Of a stretch of DNA of 54,459 bases, positions 15,039 to 20,002 are shown one piece after another. The position numbers and the translations under genes are program-made. The notes beneath the pieces are model-generated. The model had not been told where the DNA came from and made no database searches. It saw only the letters and a program-made list of their open reading frames with translations. The stretch comes from Candidatus Harrisonbacteria bacterium RIFCSPLOWO2_01_FULL_44_18. Lineage in GTDB: Bacteria; Patescibacteriota; Minisyncoccia; UBA6257; WO2-44-18. The DNA lies in assembly GCA_001817915.1 (NCBI GenBank), contig MHJJ01000008.1, positions 1 to 54,459 of the forward strand. The letters run 5' to 3'. Positions within the stretch are counted from its first letter, which is position 1. Each line of letters starts with the position of its first letter.

Positions 15039-15530
15039 CTATCGGGCAAGAATCAAACCACCCAAGAAATCATGAGTAAAAACAACTTCTTTTTTGAACA
15101 GAATTTTTTCATGTCCCTCAAATTTTGTAATATCACCATTCCATTCGCAAGAATATTCCCAATCACCATCAGAAAAACTTTTTGGACCGCGAGGTTGGAA
15201 ATCCTCTTGTTTTTCACCAGCAGATAAAACCTTTTTGAGAAAATCAAAAGTTTCATGAGCAAATTTAGTATCATTTTGGAATTTTTCAGTCATTCCACCA
15301 CCATAAATTTGCGTCCAAAAAGGCTTTTGATTATGTCAAACAACCTCGCGTCCCCACGATTGAAAAAATCCTGTGTAGCTATCTTTGTAATACCAGCCGC
15401 CCTCTTTAAATTCTAATTCTTTGAAACCGGCTTCTTCGAGATCAACTTCTTGACCACCACCTGCATAAGTATTGAGGGCGGCTTTTCCTAAAAAGCGGTT
15501 TAATTCTTGCAGCAATTTTTTATCTATCAT
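15039..15530 (-). pseudogene. DUF5680-like gene interrupted by an in-frame TGA (cassette gene 2)
   Basis: Two consecutive open segments in the same frame, 15336-15530 (MIDKKLLQELNRFLGKAALN...) and 15039-15335, together look like one DUF5680-type domain of about 163 residues. The first half has NTYAGGGQEVDLEEAGFKEL and YYKDSYTGFFQSWGREVV. The second half has HNQKPFWTQIYGGG, RGPKSFSDGDWEYSCEWNGD and HDFLGGLILAR. The single TGA at 15336-15338 follows REVV, where I recall an aromatic residue, so TGG to TGA is a plausible cause. Restart at the ATG at 15293 (GGTGGTGGA upstream) could still make the second half. The cassette lies between attC-like sites A and B. Confidence 0.65.
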
Positions 15531-15591
15531 AAGTCTATTATTGATAAGAAAGTTATAAACGTTGTGTTTGTAGGCGCCGTAGCCTGATTGC

Positions 15592-15722
15592 ATATAACGT
15601 TCAAGTGTATGCGAAGTTTTTACGGAATGAAATGGAGTAAAAATTTGGGTGAAGGGCTGGCATAATTCCTTAATTTAATTCAATAGCGTGCCAGCCCTGA
15701 ACCGCATACACTTTGTTATGTG
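15592..15722 (-). repeat. attC-like recombination site B
   Basis: Minus strand: CACATAAC, one base, AAGTGTATGCG, a long middle with hairpin GGGCTGGCA/TGCCAGCCC, CGCATACACTT, GAAC, GTTATATG. The outer ATAAC/GTTAT pair and the 11 bp inner arms match the architecture of site A although the arm sequence differs, as is typical of attC sites. Confidence 0.68.
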
Positions 15723-16169
15723 ATGTAGCCAGAAATTTCTTTTCCTTATTGTTATTTGGCAATTTATTTTATCCACGCATCCTAATTATTTATTTTTGGA
15801 AGCTACGCGCTTTTTTAATTCATCAAGCAACTCAACTCCCTTTGTACTTTCTTTATCGGTGTCGGCTAAATGAGCCTCTAATTTTTTGGCAATTTCAGGA
15901 TCAAGCGCTTGAAGAATTTTCCATAATGCATCTTCGTAATCACTACTATCATTGAACAACAGACTTTTATAAGCAGCTAACAATGCGCGGTCGACGTCGG
16001 GAATATTTTTTTCCTTTTCGGTTTCAAATCCCTGTTCCGGTGATCTCATAGTTATATTGGTTAAATTATTAAACTGACTAAATTATATTACAAGCTATGT
16101 TCGACCTGAAATAAATTGCCAAAAAAAACTTAAAAAATAATAAAGAAATTTCTGGCTATTTCACATAAC
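15715..16169. repeat. About 60 bp inverted repeats around cassette gene 1
   Basis: On the plus strand GTTATGTGatgtAGCCAGAAATTTC continues to TTTGGCAATTTATTT near 15775. Its inverted copy runs from AAATAAATTGCCAAA near 16109 to GAAATTTCTGGCTA and CACATAAC at 16169. The pair brackets the 87-residue gene, so this cassette has complementary ends in addition to the attC-like site. Confidence 0.65.
15786..16049 (-). CDS. Small hypothetical protein (cassette gene 1)
   Basis: 87 residues, acidic and mostly helical by appearance (DRALLAAYKSLLFNDSSDYE, LEAHLADTDKESTKGVELLD). No known family is recognised. It is the first gene after the unpaired attC-like half site at 16163-16182 and is followed by attC-like site B. 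Its flanks are inverted copies of one another. Confidence 0.6.
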   Translation of the reverse strand: MRSPEQGFETEKEKNIPDVDRALLAAYKSLLFNDSSDYEDALWKILQALDPEIAKKLEAHLADTDKESTKGVELLDELKKRVASKNK

Positions 16170-16182
16170 TCGTTTTTATGCG
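16163..16182 (-). repeat. Unpaired attC/attI-like half site C
   Basis: Minus strand CGCATAAAAACGAGTTATGTG: an L'-R'-like half with GTTATGTG identical to the outer box of the other sites, but no R'' half. It could be an attI-like simple site or a broken attC. No integrase gene is present in the window. Confidence 0.45.
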
Positions 16183-16324
16183 AATTGAATGCATAATATC
16201 GATCTTTTGTTGCGTATTATACGAACTTTCGGTCAAACTTGTCCTGAACAAAGCCGAAAGAAGCCGGAAAGTCTAATTTTGGAGCCGATGGTCGGATTTG
16301 AACCGACGGCCTGCTGTTTATCCC

Positions 16325-16388
16325 GATGCTCTAAAAATTTTCTAAGTCATCCAACTGAGCTAAGATGACAAAATTTTAGAGCATCGAG
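16325..16388. repeat. Palindrome with a tRNA D-arm fragment in its loop
   Basis: Arms GATGCTCTAAAA(A)TTTT and its complement surround, on the minus strand, GTCATC-TTAGCTCAGTTG-GATGAC: a hairpin whose loop is the conserved start of a tRNA D-arm. Outside it lie GTCCTCGAT and ATCGGGAT, words repeated elsewhere in this zone. Confidence 0.65.
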
Positions 16389-16447
16389 GACTCTCGATAT
16401 TTTAAAATATCGGAGCGAAAGAGTTGTCCCGATTGTTGAAAACCAAG

Positions 16448-16520
16448 AGCCGCCTCGGAGATTCGAACTCCGGACCTTCACTTTACGAAAGTGTTGCTCT
16501 ACCAACTGAGCTAAGGCGGC
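16448..16520 (-). tRNA. tRNA-Thr (CGT)
   Basis: Complete cloverleaf: acceptor GCCGCCT/AGGCGGC, D-arm GCTCAGTTGGTAGAGC, anticodon loop TTCGTAA (CGT), T-arm CGGAG-TTCGAAT-CTCCG, U73, no CCA. It lies inside the split tRNA, and its flanks continue the acceptor complementarity: AACCAAGA before and TCTTGGTT after, extending to TTGAAAACC and CCCGATTGTT. The gene thus sits at the tip of a long inverted repeat. Confidence 0.9.
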
Positions 16521-16733
16521 TCTTGGTTTTCAACTAACAATCGGGGATCCTCGATGGCCTTACTATCGGGACTCTACCGCTGAGCTACATCGGCATTTCT
16601 AACGGGGCTGACAAAAGCGACAAAGTTATCTTAACAGAATTTTGCGCATTCAACCAATCTGGTGTTAAAATGAAACCCGACCCCACTCCAACCCTAGGGT
16701 CGAAGTGGAATTCTGGCAAACAGATTAAAAATT

Positions 16734-17324
16734 ATGGCCTACGAACCAAAAAAATTCGACCATCTTTTGGGAACTCCCGGATTCAGCAATCAACTTTTAA
16801 AAAATCACTTCTCGCTCTATCAAGGATATATCGTTAATACCAATAAATTAACGAATTTATTAAACGCGCTCGCGAAAGAAGGGAAAACCGGAACGCCGGA
16901 ATATGCCGAAATCAAACGTCGATTTGGGTGGGAATTTAACGGCATGCGGCTTCATGAATATTATTTTGAAAACATGAGGCATCCGGATAGCGCGTCCCCG
17001 GCTTTGGATAAAAAATCACCGCTTTTCAAAAAAATTGTTGAAGATTTCGGAACTTACGAAAATTGGGAAAAAGATTTTAAAACCGTTGGCGTAATGCGCG
17101 GTATCGGCTGGGCAATTCTTTATTTTGATAAAATGGCAAACCGGCTATTTAACGTCTGGATTAACGAACACGACCTCGGCCATTTGGCGGGCGCGACGCC
17201 GCTTCTTGTATTAGACGTTTTTGAACACGCCTATATCACCGATTACGGCCTAAAACGCGTTGATTATATTGAAGCTTTCTTCAAAGCCATTGATTGGACT
17301 ACGGTAACTGCTCGTTTCCTTTAG
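16734..17324 (+). CDS. Fe/Mn superoxide dismutase
   Basis: 196 residues, complete. The four metal ligands are in place: His25 (KNHFSLYQGY), His74 (MRLHEYYFEN), Asp161 and His165 (LDVFEHAYITDYG). WAILYFD replaces the usual W-x-W-L segment. It converts superoxide to oxygen and peroxide, so the cell meets oxygen at least at times. I cannot decide Fe or Mn. The 3' end overlaps the convergent M14-like gene by 26 bases. Confidence 0.92.
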   Translation: MAYEPKKFDHLLGTPGFSNQLLKNHFSLYQGYIVNTNKLTNLLNALAKEGKTGTPEYAEIKRRFGWEFNGMRLHEYYFENMRHPDSASPALDKKSPLFKKIVEDFGTYENWEKDFKTVGVMRGIGWAILYFDKMANRLFNVWINEHDLGHLAGATPLLVLDVFEHAYITDYGLKRVDYIEAFFKAIDWTTVTARFL

Positions 17325-18318
17325 CCTGAATCAAGAGATCAATCACTCCTTTTATCCAAAGCATATTAACCTCGTCGGCTTTTTCTAATTGCGTAGCCCC
17401 CGTAGTTTCAACAACAATACAGTGCTTTGCCCCTAATCGGTACATCGCATCTATAAGACTGCCATCATGCCGTGTAATAAAGCCGTATTTATCCGACTTC
17501 ATAGACGTTTTAAAACCTGCTGATATTTTAGCGCCACGCATAATTGACAATTCCTGTTCTATCTTTTCAACAATTTTCCTATAAACTTCGGTGGCAACCT
17601 GATCGTTGTGATTATAATGATAGGCTGACGGCGGCGCATCAGGAGTAATATAATCCTGATGTAAATCTATGGCGGCAACTATTGGAGGGGGTGGCGCCTC
17701 CTCCAATTCTCTCTGCGTTAATTCTTCCCATAGCAACCCTGTCTGCGTCAGCTCCTTCAACTCTTTTTGCATTAGCGCCGCTTCTTGCGGCAGACGAGCA
17801 TTAATCCTCGGCGCCGTGGGAAAAAACCACTGCCTGAACGGCTGATTCTCTTCCAACTCATCCACGATCTTGCCATCAGAGAGCTCATAACGGATAATAT
17901 CGTCGGTTCCCTCACTGCCTTCTCCGCCTTGATCATTTACTATATTGAACCGCTCGCCGGATTCAAAACCAGAAGGGTTAGCCAGCGGATAAATCACAAC
18001 CTTTAGGCCGCTTTGATGGGCATAATCAATAATTTCATTTATATGCCGCCTCATTGTCATTGGCCCGGCGATTTCTTCGCCATGCAAACCGGCGCGAATA
18101 AACAAAATTTTGTCCTCTGGCTTTATGTCATTTGAAATAATCCTGACAAAATCATAAGTCTTCCCGCCTTCGGGCGTTTGATATTTTATTACTCCCCGCT
18201 TTTCAAAAACCGCGTCCGGTCTTTTTTCTACTTCCGCCGCCAACTCTGCCAAAAATTTTTCCGCCGGCATTTTTTCAAAAACCGGCTCTGGTTTAAATTC
18301 TGCTTTTTCCTGAATCAT
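17299..18318 (-). CDS. M14-type / succinylglutamate desuccinylase-like zinc hydrolase
   Basis: 339 residues. Zinc-site motifs are visible: LHGEEIAGPMTMRR (H-x-x-E) and AAIDLHQDYITPD (third His), with VVETTGATQLEKAD near the position of the catalytic Glu. A YPLANPSGFESGERFN segment supports the M14 carboxypeptidase/AstE-AspA clan. The substrate is unknown; the Glu-rich N-terminal 50 residues are unlike the family. The first ATG shares its A with the CCA end of tRNA-Gly (18318), so a start at Met17 (18270) is possible because tRNA processing would cut the first ATG. Confidence 0.75.
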   Translation of the reverse strand: MIQEKAEFKPEPVFEKMPAEKFLAELAAEVEKRPDAVFEKRGVIKYQTPEGGKTYDFVRIISNDIKPEDKILFIRAGLHGEEIAGPMTMRRHINEIIDYAHQSGLKVVIYPLANPSGFESGERFNIVNDQGGEGSEGTDDIIRYELSDGKIVDELEENQPFRQWFFPTAPRINARLPQEAALMQKELKELTQTGLLWEELTQRELEEAPPPPIVAAIDLHQDYITPDAPPSAYHYNHNDQVATEVYRKIVEKIEQELSIMRGAKISAGFKTSMKSDKYGFITRHDGSLIDAMYRLGAKHCIVVETTGATQLEKADEVNMLWIKGVIDLLIQAKGNEQLP

Positions 18319-18391
18319 GGAGCGAGAGACGGGAATCGAACCCGCATCTTATCCTTGGGAAAGATATGTACTACCACTGTACTACTCTCGC
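18318..18391 (-). tRNA. tRNA-Gly (CCC)
   Basis: Acceptor GCGAGAG/CTCTCGC, D-arm GTACAGTGGTAGTAC, anticodon arm TATCT-TTCCCAA-GGATA (CCC), T-arm GCGGG-TTCGATT-CCCGT, U73 and encoded CCA. U73 and C35-C36 are glycine identity elements. The TAG stop of the GIY-YIG gene falls inside its 5' end, and the ATG of the downstream hydrolase uses the A of CCA. Confidence 0.92.
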
Positions 18392-18663
18392 GTATCTATT
18401 TCCCTAAAATAATTTTTAATTCTACGATTTATATAACCACGTCCAAAGCCTGTTTTCAATTGTAATTCTCTTTTTCGCGCATCAGTTTTATTACGACATC
18501 CTTCAAAATATATTAGTTCAATCTGATCGAAAGATTTAGTAGTTTGAACCTCTTTATTTTTATGCGCAACAATTCTTTTATTTAAATTATCTGTCGAACC
18601 AATATAAAATTTCCGGCGTTCCCTAACGTCATCAACACATAACAAAATATATGTGTAATGCAT
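18382..18663 (-). CDS. GIY-YIG nuclease-like protein
   Basis: 93 residues from the ATG at 18663 (MHYTYILLC); the longer frame upstream is repeat. The GIY-YIG core is clear: YTYILLC...KFYIGSTDNLNKRIVAHKN, then the Arg and Glu region ELIYFEGCRNKTDARKRE and LKTGFGRGYIN. This is the small single-domain (YhbQ/UPF0213-like) type, not a long homing enzyme with a DNA-binding tail. It is placed between an orphan tRNA-Gly-like 5' half and a complete tRNA-Gly and ends 10 bases inside the latter, which resembles a tRNA-targeting element. Confidence 0.85.
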   Translation of the reverse strand: MHYTYILLCVDDVRERRKFYIGSTDNLNKRIVAHKNKEVQTTKSFDQIELIYFEGCRNKTDARKRELQLKTGFGRGYINRRIKNYFREIDTRE

Positions 18664-18740
18664 AGATTTTATAATCCTTGCCCGCCGAAAGGCCTTCGGC
18701 CAATCAGGCGGGTCCGCCAAAATGCGAAGCTTTTGGCGGA
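18664..18740. repeat. Hairpins upstream of the GIY-YIG gene
   Basis: Two palindromes: CCCGCC...GGCGGG around GGCCGAAGGCC (18679-18711), and TCCGCCAAAA-GCTTCGC-ATTTTGGCGGA (18713-18741). The second directly replaces the 3' half of the neighbouring tRNA-like sequence. Confidence 0.65.
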
Positions 18741-18774
18741 GGAAGGTCGCATTCTACCATTGAACCACACTCGC
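18741..18774 (-). pseudogene. Orphan tRNA 5' half (Gly-like), copy B
   Basis: GCGAGTG-TG-GTTCAATGGTAGAAT-G-CGACC-TTCC: acceptor strand, D-arm, 5' anticodon stem and the first loop bases, then an abrupt switch to a palindrome. The matching 3' half (CACTCGC end) is not found in the window. Confidence 0.6.
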
Positions 18775-18793
18775 AAAATTAAACGGGGTCCTC

Positions 18794-18835
18794 GATTTCT
18801 TAGCTAAATTTTAGCATAAAATTTAGAAGAAATCA
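18794..18835. repeat. CTAAATTTT hairpin, copy at a tRNA break
   Basis: GATTTCTTAGCTAAATTTTA-GCA-TAAAATTTAGAAGAAATC, long near-perfect arms, next to CGGGGTCCTCGAT. The same CTAAATTTT arm and TCCTCGAT word occur at 16325-16388, and the arm recurs at 19480-19538 and 19670-19706. Confidence 0.7.
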
Positions 18836-18871
18836 GGAGAAGGTTGTGTACTGCCACTATACTAATCTCGC
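18836..18871 (-). pseudogene. Orphan tRNA 5' half (Gly-like), copy A
   Basis: GCGAGAT-TA-GTATAGTGGCAGTAC-A-CAACC-TTCTCC: 5' half of a tRNA resembling tRNA-Gly, broken in the anticodon loop and followed by the hairpin at 18794-18835. The 3' half is absent from the window. Because the break is inside the loop, the anticodon cannot be read safely. Confidence 0.58.
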
Positions 18872-18895
18872 GAATTCTCCCGCCTAACTTCAAAC

Positions 18896-19477
18896 TTATA
18901 ACTTATAACTTTTACTTTCCACTTTGCCATCTTTCCATTCAAATCCCGGACTCAAGATTATCACTCTAGCATTAACTCGCGCGGCTGCCAGCCATTGGTT
19001 AAAATCTTTTTTTTCCAAATATAATCGCCCGGCCAAAATTTCCCGACGCGCCTGCGGCGCCAAAACCAATTTCCTGAAATCTCCGGCATCCAGCCCATAC
19101 AAAGTTAACGCCGCCTCTTTTAAATTTTGACCTTCGCTTTTATCTCCAATCTTGTTATCGACAATCGCCGCCAAATCTTTGCCGACCGCCCGCTTAAGTT
19201 CGCCATAAACCAGCGTGTCTTCAATTATTTTATCAAGAACCGCTCTTTTGATTTCCTTTCTGGATTCTAAAAAATCGGTTTCGCTATTCTTGCCGCTATA
19301 AGTGTCTAAAACAGCGCTATAATATTTAAAAGCCGCGGCGTATTCCTGATTAAGGGTCTTGGCGCTGATCAATTTTGAATTGACAATGGCGACCGGGAAA
19401 AATCCTTGATTGGCGACGTAATACAAAGATACGCCTCCCGCCATCATTATCAAAAATGATATTAAAAACTTTTTCAT
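18896..19477 (-). CDS. Membrane-anchored SurA N-domain-like protein
   Basis: 193 residues. A signal anchor (KKFLISFLIMMAGGVSLYYV) is followed by VAIVNSKLISAKTLNQEYAAAF and REKEIKRAVLDKIIEDTLVY-like helices (KEIKRAVLDKIIEDTLVYGE), as in the N-terminal chaperone domain of SurA/PrsA folding factors. No parvulin isomerase domain follows, so it would be a chaperone-only version outside the membrane. The last residues (KSYKL) come from a TTATAAG word repeat at the gene end. Confidence 0.6.
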   Translation of the reverse strand: MKKFLISFLIMMAGGVSLYYVANQGFFPVAIVNSKLISAKTLNQEYAAAFKYYSAVLDTYSGKNSETDFLESRKEIKRAVLDKIIEDTLVYGELKRAVGKDLAAIVDNKIGDKSEGQNLKEAALTLYGLDAGDFRKLVLAPQARREILAGRLYLEKKDFNQWLAAARVNARVIILSPGFEWKDGKVESKSYKL

Positions 19478-19479
19478 GC

Positions 19480-19538
19480 CGATTTTGTCTAAATTTTCGA
19501 GCCCGTTTGTGGCGATGAAAATTTAGCCACAAAATCGA
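19480..19538. repeat. CTAAATTTT hairpin upstream of the SurA-like gene
   Basis: Arms CGATTTTGTCTAAATTTTC and GAAAATTTAGCCACAAAATCG with an inner GCCCGTTTGTGGC loop. Member of the CTAAATTTT hairpin family. Confidence 0.7.
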
Positions 19539-19541
19539 GCA

Positions 19542-19655
19542 CCCCCTCACTCATTCTAGTAAAGATATGGTAATAGCGCCCAATCAGAGACGTAAGTCGG
19601 CTTCGCCTCTACTGATTCTGAAATACCGCAATCGTTGCTGGAATGAGTGAGGGGG
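19542..19655. ncRNA. Possible structured RNA or palindromic element of 114 nt
   Basis: 15 bp perfect outer arms (CCCCCTCACTCATTC/GAATGAGTGAGGGGG) enclose weaker inner pairing (AATCAG/CTGATT and GCGGTATT/AATAGCGC-like bulged stems). It sits between two CTAAATTTT hairpins in the ftsB to SurA-like gap. No promoter is evident, so a DNA-level repeat is equally possible. Confidence 0.35.
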
Positions 19656-19669
19656 TAAAGGTTTGGCGA

Positions 19670-19706
19670 CTAAATTTTGTTCGTCTTTCAGACTCCAAAA
19701 TTTAGG
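19670..19706. repeat. CTAAATTTT hairpin downstream of ftsB
   Basis: CTAAATTTTG...CAAAATTTAG with a loop of about 18 bases containing GTCTTTCAGAC. Family member located after the ftsB stop. Confidence 0.6.
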
Positions 19707-19715
19707 CCAAGCCCT

Positions 19716-19982
19716 TTATTCTTTTGGAATTAAAATTATTAATTTTTCGCCCGGTTTGACATAATTGAATTTTGACCTTAATTCTTTTTCCAAATTTTTA
19801 GGATCAGAAAAATACACAATGTCGGCTTGGAGGTTCTCATTTTCTTTGGCTAATTTCTCAACTTGAGCAATAACTCCAGATGAATCCTTTCTCATTTTCA
19901 ACTGCTGCGCGTAAAGGCGATACAACTGAAATCCCAAAATTGCAAATATAATGACCAAAACAGCAGCCGTAACTAACTTCAT
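19716..19982 (-). CDS. ftsB: Septum formation initiator FtsB/DivIC-like
   Basis: 88 residues: a membrane helix at about 5-24 (VTAAVLVIIFAILGFQLYRL), a short coiled coil (SGVIAQVEKLAKENENLQAD) and the typical C-terminal LEKELRSKFNYVKPGEKLII. This is the FtsB/DivIC type of divisome protein that bridges FtsL and FtsQ. It follows lepA by 20 bases and is probably cotranscribed. Confidence 0.87.
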   Translation of the reverse strand: MKLVTAAVLVIIFAILGFQLYRLYAQQLKMRKDSSGVIAQVEKLAKENENLQADIVYFSDPKNLEKELRSKFNYVKPGEKLIILIPKE

Positions 19983-20002
19983 ATTTAGAGTATATCGCTC
20001 TC

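Larger units (their letters stand above)
16280..16594 (-). pseudogene. Split tRNA: 5' and 3' halves separated by about 270 bp holding another tRNA
   Basis: The 5' half (16594-16571) is GCCGATG-TA-GCTCAGCGGTAGAG: acceptor strand plus D-arm. The 3' half (about 16324-16280) has GATAA-ACAGC-AGGCC, T-arm GTCGG-TTCAAAT-CCGAC, CATCGGC, T73 and encoded CCA. The acceptor strands are perfectly complementary, so these are halves of one gene. The 5' anticodon stem and anticodon are lost; the remaining loop end (T36) allows Thr, Ile or other ANN-codon tRNAs, and U73 matches the nearby tRNA-Thr. The gap holds tRNA-Thr(CGT) and nested palindromes. Function as a tRNA would need splicing; I see no group I intron core. 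Confidence 0.65.

Noticed and set aside
15336-15338. Recoded UGA (Gly or Trp) as in some CPR lineages
   Set aside because: Several intact genes here end in TGA with a terminator or overlapping gene directly after (aspS, exonuclease, PAP2, permease), and an RF2-type factor with SPF is encoded.
16280-16594. Group I intron in the split tRNA
   Set aside because: I see no P/Q/R/S core elements, the 5' anticodon stem is missing rather than interrupted at a splice site, and a complete tRNA lies inside.
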